Of a stretch of DNA of 49,783 nucleotides, positions 1 to 7,736 are shown one piece after another. The position numbers and the translations under genes are program-made. Where the stretch lies: NCBI GenBank assembly GCA_016936155.1, contig JAFGPO010000136.1:1-49783 (forward strand), in the 5' to 3' direction. Position 1 is the first letter of the stretch, and every line of letters starts with the position of its first letter. This DNA comes from Caldifarciminota bacterium (GTDB lineage Bacteria; Hydrothermota; Tepidihabitantia; SM23-42). Below the pieces are notes generated by a model that saw only the letters and a program-made list of their open reading frames with translations, was not told the origin of the DNA and did no database searches.

Positions 1-195
1 ATACTGGGTCAGCTGGCATACATAGATGCTCTCTGCCTGCAGCGGCAGGGGTCCATTCTGCTGGAATTCTTCCATCGTCATGACGCGCATATTGCTCGGT
101 GAGAAAACCGATGGAGTATTTGTTGCATCATTATTTGCTGCATAAAGCATTGGAACCAATGCTAAACACAGTATAAGCATGTATATCTTTTTCAT
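1..195 (-). CDS. Secreted protein of unknown function, N-terminal part
   Basis: This frame stays open to the left edge of the window, so only the first 65 codons are seen. It starts with ATG at 195 behind a good ribosome binding site (AAGGAGG, about 200-206). Residues 1-20 form a classical signal peptide: MKK, a hydrophobic core, then a probable cut after Leu-Tyr-Ala-Ala. The following residues are Asn/Thr rich and resemble no family I recognise. A strong promoter lies at 320-347 and a possible short leader frame (205-288) ends on its ribosome binding site. The product is probably periplasmic or surface-exposed. Identification as a real gene is confident; function is unknown. Confidence 0.75.
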   Translation of the reverse strand, partial: MKKIYMLILCLALVPMLYAANNDATNTPSVFSPSNMRVMTMEEFQQNGPLPLQAESIYVCQLTQY

Positions 196-204
196 TATTC
201 CTCC

Positions 205-288
205 TTAAAGGTTTTGTATGTAGGGTTTTAGGAGTTCTGTCCCGGGATTTCCCCACGACCCTTGTATTACGTTGATGAGTTGTACCAC
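205..288 (-). CDS. Possible 27-codon leader peptide
   Basis: The transcript from the promoter at 320-347 contains AAAGGAGG directly followed by GTG and a 27-codon frame whose TAA overlaps the ribosome binding site of the next gene. The peptide would be hydrophilic and contain Trp. The spacing between AGGAGG and GTG is almost zero, which argues against efficient initiation. An ACTCCT at about 222-227 could pair with the AGGAGGT, so the segment may instead be a regulatory 5' leader. This is a weak call. Confidence 0.22.
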   Translation of the reverse strand: MVQLINVIQGSWGNPGTELLKPYIQNL

Positions 289-319
289 CTCCTTTCTTAC
301 CGCTTCATAGAAGAATACT

Positions 320-347
320 ATTATAATAAATATAACCTTTATGTCAA
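320..347 (-). promoter_or_regulatory. Sigma-70 type promoter for the secreted protein
   Basis: On the minus strand a perfect TTGACA (347-342) and a perfect TATAAT (325-320) are separated by 16 bp. The predicted start is near 313, leaving a leader of about 118 nt before the ATG at 195. This is the longest leader seen in front of a gene in this window. Confidence 0.8.
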
Positions 348-469
348 TACTTAGAGCGTACGAGTTTTTGGTCAAAGACCATACTTAAACCTCGAATATT
401 ATTATACTTGTATAACTGTTGATGTCAAGGTATAAAATCAGGTATATGCCCGGGGTATAATGATACCGG

Positions 470-489
470 CCCGCGCTACTGTGCGCGGG
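470..489 (-). terminator. GC-rich hairpin downstream of the sorting-domain remnant
   Basis: CCCGCGC and GCGCGGG form a perfect 7-bp stem around a 6-nt loop, 25 bp after the stop of the remnant at 515-817. There is no clear U-run, so it is a weak or factor-assisted terminator at best. The rest of 348-514 shows no further gene. Confidence 0.4.
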
Positions 490-514
490 GCGGTAGTATG
501 CCGGAGAGTCGCGA

Positions 515-817
515 TTATTTGATCACGATCATCTTGTAGGTGTCGGTTTGACCTTCAACGTCCAGTTGCAGGAAGTACACACCATTTGCGACGTTGGCGG
601 CATTCCACGACACGACGTTTGTCCCGGCCGGGAGCGGGCGGTTTACCAGCTGTTCGACGAGTCTGCCGGTGCGGTCATAGACTTTGAGATTTACGTGAGC
701 CTGCGTGCCGATCGTGAAGGCAATAAATGATGTCCTTTTATTTCTCTGATCGGTTGAACCACGATCGAAGTATACTGTGTCACCCGAATCACATTGAACA
801 CGGAATGAATGATGTGA
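515..817 (-). pseudogene. Orphan T9SS-type C-terminal sorting domain remnant
   Basis: The minus-strand frame encodes the end of a Por-secretion (type A) C-terminal domain. Recognisable pieces are an AFTIGTQAHVNLKVYD strand, the GRLVEQLVN turn, the PAGTNVVSWNA strand, NGVYFLQL and the final YKMIVIK before TAA. In this family such domains end long exported proteins. Here the frame closes upstream with TAG at 818-820, has only about 100 codons and has no ATG, GTG or TTG start before the domain. A convincing promoter (827-854) still points into it. It is most likely the 3' remnant of a deleted secreted protein; a frameshift that hides a short N-terminus is the alternative. Confidence 0.6.
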
Positions 818-826
818 CTATGCAAA

Positions 827-854
827 AGTATAACCAGAATCCGGGTGCTGTCAA
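827..854 (-). promoter_or_regulatory. Promoter pointing into the sorting-domain remnant
   Basis: On the minus strand TTGACA (854-849) and TATACT (832-827) are 16 bp apart. It lies back to back with the plsC promoter, with only 4 bp between the two -35 boxes. Confidence 0.6.
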
Positions 855-858
855 GCCC

Positions 859-886
859 TTGTAATGTGCCTGATATTTGCTATAAT
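859..886 (+). promoter_or_regulatory. plsC promoter
   Basis: TTGTAA (859-864) and TATAAT (881-886) are 16 bp apart. Transcription should start near 893, about 6 nt before the ATG at 899, with no ribosome binding site. The plsC-ispH mRNA is therefore predicted to be nearly leaderless. Confidence 0.65.
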
Positions 887-898
887 TAGCTGACGATC

Positions 899-1477
899 AT
901 GCGTTCTACGTGGTTTATAAGCTGGCTCCTTGCGTTTCCGCTCTTGAAGATCCTGACTGGTGTGCAGATCCGGGGCAGGGTGCCGAAACGAGGAGCATAT
1001 ATCATCGCGTGCAATCACCAGTCATTCCTTGATCCGCCAGTCGTGGGTATTTGCGCGTTCCGCGAGATCTTCTTTCTCGCCAAAGTCGGCTTGTTCGGTT
1101 TGAGCGGGTGGTTTACACGGCTTATTGAAGCATACAATGCTATCCCGATCAGCGGCACGCAGGGATTGCGGACTGCGATCACGCGCTTAAAAGAGGGGCA
1201 GGCGCTCGCGATTTTTCCGGAAGGAACGCGTTCCAAGGACGGTTGCATGCTGCCCTTTAATCCCGGCGTAGGATACCTGGCTGTGAATTACCGCATACCC
1301 GTGATCCCGGCTCACGTGACCAATTCCAACCGGCCATGGGGGCTTATTGTCCTGCGATGGTATCAACTGCGTATCCAGTATGGACACCCTGTGTATCCGC
1401 GAGGATTTACCCGGAATGCTCAGGGATATCAGCAATTCGCTGATCGCGTTCGAGAGGAGGTCATTAAACTACAATGA
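899..1477 (+). CDS. plsC: 1-acyl-glycerol-3-phosphate acyltransferase (PlsC family)
   Basis: This enzyme acylates lysophosphatidic acid at the sn-2 position at the inner membrane to give phosphatidic acid. The catalytic HX4D motif is present (His40 to Asp45 in NHQSFLD), as is the substrate motif FPEGTRS (from residue 106). The first 20 residues form a membrane-associating hydrophobic segment. At 192 residues it is a normal short family member. The ATG at 899 lies only 12 nt after the -10 box, so the start is accepted as leaderless. Its end overlaps the ispH start by 4 bp (ATGA), showing translational coupling. Acyl specificity cannot be read from the sequence. Confidence 0.88.
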   Translation: MRSTWFISWLLAFPLLKILTGVQIRGRVPKRGAYIIACNHQSFLDPPVVGICAFREIFFLAKVGLFGLSGWFTRLIEAYNAIPISGTQGLRTAITRLKEGQALAIFPEGTRSKDGCMLPFNPGVGYLAVNYRIPVIPAHVTNSNRPWGLIVLRWYQLRIQYGHPVYPRGFTRNAQGYQQFADRVREEVIKLQ

Positions 1478-2295
1478 AGATATACCAGGCACGCTATGGT
1501 GGCGTATGTTTCGGAGTGCAGCGCGCGATCCGGATCGCGCTCAATGCAGCGCAGGACAGTGACCCGGTATTTTCACTGGGGCCGTTGATCCATAACCGTG
1601 TTGCCGTCGAACAACTGCGTAAGAACGGCATCATTACCGTTAATACGATCAGGGCGATCAAAGGGAAAAAAGTGATAATCCGATCCCATGGCGTTCATCC
1701 CAAGGTCCTGGAAACACTGCGCAGGCGGCACTGTGATATCATCGACGCAACCTGTCCGCGGGTGCGGAGGGCGCAACGGTACGTGGAGAAATTGGTTCAG
1801 GAAGGCTACTTCGTCATCATCATCGGGGAGCAAGAACATCCTGAGGTAAAAGGTCTGCTCGGGTATGGTGGAGAACACGCGCAGGTCTATTCAGAAACCA
1901 TGGTGCTCAAGAGACGCAAGATCGGCGTCGTCCCTCAGACGACCCTTGACCTTGAGCGTTTCAATAGCGCGATCGCCCATATGCTCAGCAGCGTAGTCGA
2001 AATGAAGATATACAATACCATCTGTAAAGCGACGATCCTGCGTATCGGTGAGGCGATACGGATCGCGCACAAAGCGGATGTCATGATCGTCGTCGGAGGG
2101 AAGAACAGCGCGAATACGACCCGGCTCTACGAGATTTGCAAAAAGATCAAACCATCCTACCACATTGAAACGGTGAGCGAGATTTCTGAAAAGTGGTTCA
2201 AAGGTGCCAAGAGCGTTGGCGTGACGGCGGGCGCGTCGACACCAAAAGAACAGGTCGACGAGGTCATTCAATATATAAAAGACCGCGAACCGTAA
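1474..2295 (+). CDS. ispH: 4-hydroxy-3-methylbut-2-enyl diphosphate reductase
   Basis: IspH performs the last MEP-pathway step, reducing HMBPP to IPP and DMAPP with a [4Fe-4S] centre. The three cluster cysteines are visible: Cys12 in GVCFGV, Cys94 in DATCP and Cys184 in NTIC. Substrate-binding motifs RSHGVHP, GEQEHPEV, PQTT, GGKNSANTTRL and GVTAGASTP are intact. The length of 273 residues is slightly short for the family, with no missing motif. The last four codons and the stop lie inside a dispersed intergenic repeat (2282-2390), so the C-terminus Asp-Arg-Glu-Pro may have been replaced by the repeat. The gene is coupled to plsC by an ATGA overlap. Confidence 0.95.
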   Translation: MKIYQARYGGVCFGVQRAIRIALNAAQDSDPVFSLGPLIHNRVAVEQLRKNGIITVNTIRAIKGKKVIIRSHGVHPKVLETLRRRHCDIIDATCPRVRRAQRYVEKLVQEGYFVIIIGEQEHPEVKGLLGYGGEHAQVYSETMVLKRRKIGVVPQTTLDLERFNSAIAHMLSSVVEMKIYNTICKATILRIGEAIRIAHKADVMIVVGGKNSANTTRLYEICKKIKPSYHIETVSEISEKWFKGAKSVGVTAGASTPKEQVDEVIQYIKDREP

Positions 2296-2390
2296 GCACT
2301 AAGCCGTAGGCAGAGGGAAGAACCGTAAAGCGTAATGCGTAGGACGTAGAGCGTAAGGCGAAGGATTGAAGTTAGGTTGTGGTGGTGGAT
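2282..2390 (+). repeat. Dispersed CGTA-rich repeat, long copy 1
   Basis: This 109-bp element is nearly identical to 19468-19569: the two differ by one 7-bp indel and two substitutions. Its 5' end carries the final codons and stop of ispH. It consists of degenerate units of the form GCGTAAGGCGTA followed by a G/T-rich tail. Shorter relatives occur at 9215-9260 and 10412-10456. The remaining sequence to 2469 shows no gene. Confidence 0.85.
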
Positions 2391-2469
2391 ATCGGCTTAC
2401 TGCCTATTCCAATTCTTCCCACATCCATGATGTGGTAGCAAAATGCCTGCCTCGTGGTTTGAAGAACAT

Positions 2470-2521
2470 CGGGGAGAATCCCGCGCTGTGTATGCGGGAC
2501 GGCTTACGAATCCCCGTTTTT
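2470..2521 (+). terminator. Nested hairpin with T-run between convergent genes
   Basis: An outer stem CGGGGA (2470-2475) with TCCCCG (2511-2516) encloses an inner stem CCCGC/GCGGG (2480-2484 with 2494-2498) and is followed by TTTTT on the plus strand. It can end plus-strand transcription from plsC-ispH, and its structure also faces the end of the minus-strand ABC operon. Confidence 0.6.
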
Positions 2522-4173
2522 CAGTAGTCTCTCGCCTTCAATGACCGTATCCCCACGAAAAGGGGGATGACAATCGTTGCGGCGCTGATCAAAACGAAGG
2601 TCGCGAAGGCCAGAATAATAATGAACGGATTGCTTGGACGGTTCATATACGTGCTTCGCAGGTAATGGTATGCGGGCGTTGCCAGGACAACGGTGATCAC
2701 TGCGACATACGCGATGCTTGCAAGCGCGGTGATGATCCCGCCTGTACCCGCTGCGATCCGGGAAGGGTTATCTTCGTTGAACTGGGGAAAACGGCAGCCA
2801 AAGCCGAGATTGATGGAAACAAGCGAAGCCGCAACTAAGAGCGCGATGAGCGGCATGATGACATACAACCGTTCGTCGGTCTGGATAAAAACATTTGCCA
2901 GGATCAACAATCCTTCAAGCACGACGATCGCGAGAATGAGATTGGCAAAATACTTGGTAAGGACGATCCTCCGCGGTGACATCGGGGATGATGCCAGGTA
3001 CCAGATGCCGTCGTGCTCCAGACTGATCGTAGGGAAGATGAACCGGACTCCGAAGGTCGCCAGGACAAAACTGATGTAAGCGAAATTCGCAAACGATACT
3101 ACTGTCCGCCAGAATGGAAATTTAAAGTAGAGAGGCGTGCGGCGCAAAGCGAATACGTAAACCGCGAGGAGGACGAGAAAGATCGACAGCTGGACCCATT
3201 GTGTCGGCTCGCGGACAAAGGTAAGGATATCCTTGAATAAAAGCGTCCCGATCGCCCCGCGCGGGCGGTTGAGCAGGAACGATGTTCGGTTTTTTTTAGG
3301 GCTGCTGTGTTCGCCCACGTAAAGCCAGGAACGCGCATAGAGAATGCGCGCGAATATGAATGCGCAGATGATCGAACTGAGGCTGGTTGACACGAGCAGC
3401 ACAAAGTAGAACCAGCCGCCCGGGGTGCTGGCACTGAAGTCCTTTAGGATCGAGCTTAACCACGTGGACGGAACGTACACGCCCCCGACGGTTGTCAAAT
3501 TCGCGGCGAACTGCAGAAGTTCTTGCTCGCTCTCGGTTTCGAATACCTTGAGTATCTGGGGATTGCTGATGCGGATGTACAGGAACGTCAATGCGGCAAT
3601 GAGGATCAAACAAAGGAGGATCACGTCGCGCGGGCCGAGCCGGGGGAAGAGCCTCATGATGACAAAAATGAGGATCGATGCGAGTGTTGCAGGGATGATC
3701 ATATAGACGAGGATCGCGATTGTTGCCATTGGGTAGTACATGAACTGTGCTTTGGTCGCGGCGCCATAGGCGAGGATCAGCGGGAGTGCGAGCACCATGG
3801 TCGCCCAGGAGGCGTATACGCAATTCTCAAATAGTTTGGCGAGGTATATCGAGGTAGGCCGGACCGGCTGGGCAAAGAGAAAATCGAGTTCCTTATTATT
3901 GTAGAAGGTAGAGAACGAAGTGATGACATTGCTGAACAAGAGCATGCTGAAAAAAACATAAAAAGCCATCTCGATCAACCGGTCCATGAGGCCCGGTCCG
4001 ATGATCTCGATCGTGAGAAGGTAAGAGAATATGCGCACGAGAATGTAATATGCGCCGCTAAAAAAACAAATAAGCACAAATGCAAAGGAAAGAAGTTGAA
4101 TGAAACGCATCGCCATGAACGAATGCAGTACGGTGCGCAGGAACGAGGATACAATGAGCTGGAAATCTTTCAT
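2521..4173 (-). CDS. ABC-2 type exporter permease, large putative ABC exporter
   Basis: This 550-residue polytopic membrane protein has an N-terminal amphipathic start, then about a dozen hydrophobic segments spread over the whole length in two halves. That is the layout of large ABC-2 permeases paired with a separate ATPase. A cytosolic stretch with ELDFLFAQPVRPTSIYLAKL resembles the segment common in ABC exporters that contacts the ATPase, and a similar HDGIWYLASSPMSPRRIVLTK occurs in the second half, suggesting an internal duplication. The ATPase lies 13 bp upstream in the same operon. The exported substrate is unknown. No strong ribosome binding site precedes the ATG, so translation may be coupled. 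Confidence 0.8.
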   Translation of the reverse strand: MKDFQLIVSSFLRTVLHSFMAMRFIQLLSFAFVLICFFSGAYYILVRIFSYLLTIEIIGPGLMDRLIEMAFYVFFSMLLFSNVITSFSTFYNNKELDFLFAQPVRPTSIYLAKLFENCVYASWATMVLALPLILAYGAATKAQFMYYPMATIAILVYMIIPATLASILIFVIMRLFPRLGPRDVILLCLILIAALTFLYIRISNPQILKVFETESEQELLQFAANLTTVGGVYVPSTWLSSILKDFSASTPGGWFYFVLLVSTSLSSIICAFIFARILYARSWLYVGEHSSPKKNRTSFLLNRPRGAIGTLLFKDILTFVREPTQWVQLSIFLVLLAVYVFALRRTPLYFKFPFWRTVVSFANFAYISFVLATFGVRFIFPTISLEHDGIWYLASSPMSPRRIVLTKYFANLILAIVVLEGLLILANVFIQTDERLYVIMPLIALLVAASLVSINLGFGCRFPQFNEDNPSRIAAGTGGIITALASIAYVAVITVVLATPAYHYLRSTYMNRPSNPFIIILAFATFVLISAATIVIPLFVGIRSLKARDY

Positions 4174-4186
4174 TCGTGAACGGGGA

Positions 4187-4918
4187 TCACGGGTTTGGTT
4201 CTTCAGATAGTTTGAGATAGATCGCTTCGATATCCTTCTGACCGGATGCTTCTGCGAGTTCGCCCAGGGTCCCGACGAACATCATGGTGCCCTTACTGAT
4301 GATCCCGATCCGGTCTGCAATGTCCTGCGCGAACGACAGCGTATGGGTCGAGATGAACAGGGTCTTCTGTGCGCCTTTAAGATCAACGAACATTTCCCGG
4401 ACCGTCTTGCTCGTCTTAGGATCAAGGCCGACAAGTGGTTCATCGATGAGAATGAGATCGGAGTTGAGCAGGAACAGCTGACACATGATCACTTTTTGTT
4501 TCATGCCGTGCGAGTAGTTCTCAGAGAAGTCATCGATCCAGTTGCCGATCTCGAAGCGCTTGAATAGTTCCTCGAGACGCTGCTGATGGTCGCGAATATC
4601 GAGATCACGGATACCGGCAGTGAAATGAATGAATTCACGGCCGGTTAATTTACGGTATATGAACGGTTCATCCGGTATGTAGCTTATCAAAGATTTCGCA
4701 GTGAACGGATCGCTCTGGACATCCGTGCCTTTGATGATGATCGATCCGTGAGTGGGCTTGAGCAGCCCTGCGATCAGTTTCAGCGTTGTGGTTTTCCCGG
4801 CGCCGTTCGGACCCAGAAGGACAAAGATCTCGCCTTCGTTGAGCTGGAGGTTGAGGTCTTTGACGGCAATGACACTGCCGTATGTTTTTTTCAGATCCCG
4901 TATGATCAGTGTTTTCAC
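4187..4918 (-). CDS. ABC transporter ATP-binding protein
   Basis: This ATPase powers the permease encoded immediately downstream. The Walker A is GPNGAGKTT (36-44), the Walker B with catalytic Glu is LILIDEP (155-161), the D-loop is GLDP and the switch His lies in STHTL (His192). The signature reads YSHGMKQK (135-142), a variant of LSGGQ that is usual for ABC-2 exporter ATPases and not a defect. The start is GTG at 4918 with only a weak AAAGAG element upstream. At 243 residues it is full length. It sits between the transglutaminase-like protein (15 bp) and the permease (13 bp), so the three form one operon. Confidence 0.9.
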   Translation of the reverse strand: MKTLIIRDLKKTYGSVIAVKDLNLQLNEGEIFVLLGPNGAGKTTTLKLIAGLLKPTHGSIIIKGTDVQSDPFTAKSLISYIPDEPFIYRKLTGREFIHFTAGIRDLDIRDHQQRLEELFKRFEIGNWIDDFSENYSHGMKQKVIMCQLFLLNSDLILIDEPLVGLDPKTSKTVREMFVDLKGAQKTLFISTHTLSFAQDIADRIGIISKGTMMFVGTLGELAEASGQKDIEAIYLKLSEEPNP

Positions 4919-4933
4919 GGTAGTATGTTCTCT

Positions 4934-6400
4934 TTAAGGAGAAGTGCTTCTCAGGATGATATTCAGGTTGCCCACGACTTTCAGCACCTTTGCCTGTTCC
5001 GCGATCTCGCCTTCCTTGAGCTTCAAATGAGCGACATCCGCCGGGAACTGGTCAAAGGTGGGATCGACCGGTACCCATGCGCCCAGCCATACTGCGCACC
5101 ATGCGTGGTAGAAGTATGCGGATCCATCAAGGTTGACCAATCCGACATAGATCTTTGTTGGAATCCCGAGTGCGCGGGCAAGGGCTGCGAACAGGATCGC
5201 ATGTTCATTGCAATCACCCTCACGCGTTGCCAGAACGTCAATCGCAGAGGGGAGCGAGGCAGTGGGATTCTTCCGCAGGTAGGAATACACGCCATGGATT
5301 AGGTGAGCGGTAACATCCTTTGCGTCCGTGCTGCCGCGGGCAAGCTCCATTGCTTTATTGATGATCCGGGGATCGTTACACTGTATGTATACGGATGGGG
5401 CACAATACTCGCCGTGTTCCTGGATGGGCAGTGTGATCGATGGAAGTACATCCAGCTGTGCCTGGTCGATCCGGACAACGAGCGGCCGGGTATTAACGAT
5501 CTTCTGATAATCATCTTCAAGGTCGAGATCCTCGGACGATATGTTGTTCAATTCAAGCGTGACCGAAGTGAGTGAAGCCGGATCCGCGATCGGCGTATCG
5601 ATCCGTACCGCAAAGAACGTGAGCAGGTCAAAGACATCAGCCGGCTTGATCTCGGTCAGCGCCTGTTCCCGGGTGAGCGGGATCATTTCCAGACCCATTG
5701 CCGGCGATGATTCTTTGATCAGTGTGAAGCGCTCATCCAGCCACATGATGGACTGGAGGCCCATGTATTCGATCTCGACGCGTGTCCCGACCGTGTTTTC
5801 GCCGCGTACGTCAACGGATTCGGAACCGACCATTTTTATGCGCGCCGTGGTTGATGATTGCGTGGTCGGGTCGAAGTAGGGGATGCGGATTTCATCACCT
5901 GGTTTCAGACCCTTTTTCCGGATCACCTCTTCAACCGCTTCCGGGAAATAAGGTTTTTCCGTCAGCATGATCTCCTGGGTCTGCGGCCTCCCCTGTGAGT
6001 GGAGTGTCAGGATCAGTTTTTTCCCCTCAATGGTCCCTTCGAGCTTGGTCGGATGATCCGGGGTCTTCAGTTCCATGATGAAATCCTTGAGCGTGTAGTC
6101 CGGATCCGTGTGAGCGTATAAATGGGTGGACAGGGATCGCCGCTGGTTCATCATCAAGAGCACCATTTCCGTAATGCTTTCAACGGTCAGTCCTGACTCG
6201 GTATGGGTGATCTTTGTAAATGAATACCCGATACGCTGGTCCTGGAGAAAAATACCAAGCCACTCTTCGTTTGTTTCGCCGATCGTGTTCGCTAATTCCG
6301 GTGCATGCAATACTTGTTCGGGAACTGATAATTGGAGGAGGAGATAAATACTTATCCCGACGATTGCAACTGCCGTGAAAATGCCGATGATTTTTTTCAT
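4934..6400 (-). CDS. Membrane-anchored transglutaminase-like protein
   Basis: Residues 5-24 form an N-terminal membrane anchor or uncleaved signal. Residues about 40-260 are a beta-rich extracytoplasmic region of the type that precedes transglutaminase-like cores. The core at about 340-460 has the Cys-His-Asp triad: Cys397 in REGDCNEH, His432 in FYHAW and Asp446 in PVDPTFD. Such proteins act as papain-like proteases or transamidases in the envelope. It is the first gene of an operon with the ABC exporter, so it may process or bind the exported substrate; that is inference. The ATG at 6400 follows an AAGGAG site and a TTGACG-N16-TATAAT promoter. Confidence 0.82.
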   Translation of the reverse strand: MKKIIGIFTAVAIVGISIYLLLQLSVPEQVLHAPELANTIGETNEEWLGIFLQDQRIGYSFTKITHTESGLTVESITEMVLLMMNQRRSLSTHLYAHTDPDYTLKDFIMELKTPDHPTKLEGTIEGKKLILTLHSQGRPQTQEIMLTEKPYFPEAVEEVIRKKGLKPGDEIRIPYFDPTTQSSTTARIKMVGSESVDVRGENTVGTRVEIEYMGLQSIMWLDERFTLIKESSPAMGLEMIPLTREQALTEIKPADVFDLLTFFAVRIDTPIADPASLTSVTLELNNISSEDLDLEDDYQKIVNTRPLVVRIDQAQLDVLPSITLPIQEHGEYCAPSVYIQCNDPRIINKAMELARGSTDAKDVTAHLIHGVYSYLRKNPTASLPSAIDVLATREGDCNEHAILFAALARALGIPTKIYVGLVNLDGSAYFYHAWCAVWLGAWVPVDPTFDQFPADVAHLKLKEGEIAEQAKVLKVVGNLNIILRSTSP

Positions 6401-6421
6401 TGGATAACTCCTTGTGGCTTT

Positions 6422-6449
6422 ATTATACCCAGGCGAAGGTGTGCGTCAA
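6422..6449 (-). promoter_or_regulatory. Promoter of the transglutaminase/ABC operon
   Basis: Minus-strand TTGACG (6449-6444) and TATAAT (6427-6422) are 16 bp apart. It yields a leader of about 16 nt with an AAGGAG ribosome binding site. It is divergent from the apgM promoter. Confidence 0.7.
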
Positions 6450-6482
6450 TGAGGAATACACTCACGAGTGGCCCAGAGCATC

Positions 6483-6510
6483 TTGACTTCATGTTCATTT
6501 CGGGTATCCT
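6483..6510 (+). promoter_or_regulatory. apgM-purH promoter
   Basis: TTGACT (6483-6488) and TATCCT (6505-6510) are 16 bp apart. The transcript starts near 6517 and includes the AAAGGAGA site before the ATG at 6537. This rules out the longer upstream frame beginning at 6468. Confidence 0.55.
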
Positions 6511-6536
6511 TAGCGTTCGTGGAGAAAGGAGAGACC

Positions 6537-7730
6537 ATGGCCGACATACTGCGTGAGCTCATCACTAAGAACGAGAATAAGATAATTCTGATCGTGCTTG
6601 ACGGGCTTGGCGACCTACCGCATCCGGAAAAAACCGCCCTGGAATTGGCAAGGACCCCGATGCTCGACCGTCTGGCAAAAAGGAGTGGATTTGGATCGAC
6701 GATACCGGTCGCTACCGGCATCACCCCGGGGAGCGGACCTTCCCATTTAGCGATGTTCGGATATGATCCTCTTACGTGTCAGATCGGACGGGGTGTACTT
6801 GAGGCACTCGGGATTGATCAGGAAGTCGGCGAAAAGGACCTCGCGATCCGAGCGAATTTCGCGACGATCGACAAAAACATCATTACTGATCGACGCGCCG
6901 GCAGGATCTCGACCGATGAATGCGCCCGTTTATGCAAGAAACTGCAGGCCGCGATACAGGAGGTAGACGGAGTCAACGTGGTCATCAAGCCAGCAAAAGA
7001 ACATCGTTTCGTCGTCATATTCAAAGGCGCGGGATTGTCCGGAGATATCACGGAATCCGATCCTCAGAAGGAAAATCGTGCCGCGGTGTTTGCACAACCG
7101 AAGAATGAATCCGGTCAGAAGAGCGCAGATGTCATCAACGCGTTCATCAAGAAATGCGCCAAGGTTTTAAGTGACGAGGAAAAGGCGAACTACGTATTGC
7201 TCAGGGGATATGCCCGCAACCCCAATCTACCGTCAATGACCGAACGGTTCGGGATCAAACCGGCAGCCATCGCGACCTATCCCATGTACCGCGGACTTGC
7301 GCGTCTTGTCGGTATGGACGTGTTAAAGACCGGTGACGCGATCAGCGACCAGATCATTACCCTGAAGGAATCGTACCTGACATACGATTTTTACTATTTC
7401 CACATCAAAGGAACTGATAAAGCGGGCGAGGACGGGGATCAGCCGTCCAAGATAAAGGTCATCGAGGAATTCGATAAAGTGCTCCCGGAGATCATAAAAT
7501 TGAAACCGGAAGTGCTGTGTATAACTGCTGATCATTCGACCCCCGCGCTATTGCACGCTCACTCCTGGCATCCCAACCCATTTTTGCTGTGTTCACGATA
7601 TATTTTTCCCGAAAAGAAACGTTTTACTGAAAGGAATTGTGTCACGGGAAGCCTCGGGCGGGTTCCCTCGATTGAGATCATGCCCCTGCTCCTCGCTCAT
7701 TCCTTGAAATTGAAGAAATATGGAGCATGA
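6537..7730 (+). CDS. apgM: 2,3-bisphosphoglycerate-independent phosphoglycerate mutase, archaeal type
   Basis: The enzyme interconverts 3- and 2-phosphoglycerate in glycolysis and gluconeogenesis and belongs to the alkaline phosphatase superfamily. N-terminal metal-binding [10 protein letters not shown] (Asp22) is followed by [16 protein letters not shown] (63-78), in which Ser66 is the likely phosphoserine nucleophile. Near the C-terminus [18 protein letters not shown] carries metal-binding Asp and His residues. The length of 397 residues matches the archaeal-type (ApgM) family rather than the 510-residue GpmI. The ATG at 6537 is chosen because of AAAGGAGA 7 nt upstream. It is followed after 6 bp by purH. 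Confidence 0.92.
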   Translation: MADILRELITKNENKIILIVLDGLGDLPHPEKTALELARTPMLDRLAKRSGFGSTIPVATGITPGSGPSHLAMFGYDPLTCQIGRGVLEALGIDQEVGEKDLAIRANFATIDKNIITDRRAGRISTDECARLCKKLQAAIQEVDGVNVVIKPAKEHRFVVIFKGAGLSGDITESDPQKENRAAVFAQPKNESGQKSADVINAFIKKCAKVLSDEEKANYVLLRGYARNPNLPSMTERFGIKPAAIATYPMYRGLARLVGMDVLKTGDAISDQIITLKESYLTYDFYYFHIKGTDKAGEDGDQPSKIKVIEEFDKVLPEIIKLKPEVLCITADHSTPALLHAHSWHPNPFLLCSRYIFPEKKRFTERNCVTGSLGRVPSIEIMPLLLAHSLKLKKYGA

Positions 7731-7736
7731 ACCATT

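Noticed and set aside
548-730. Plus-strand frame at the left end
   Set aside because: The minus strand in the same place encodes a recognisable sorting domain; the plus frame is its shadow.
4500-4530. Degenerate ABC signature as a sign of an inactive ATPase
   Set aside because: SHGMKQ-type signatures are common in ABC-2 exporter ATPases, and Walker A, B and the switch His are intact.
6468-6536. N-terminal extension of ApgM
   Set aside because: The extension lies upstream of a predicted transcript start and of the AAAGGAGA site, and it is not part of the family.
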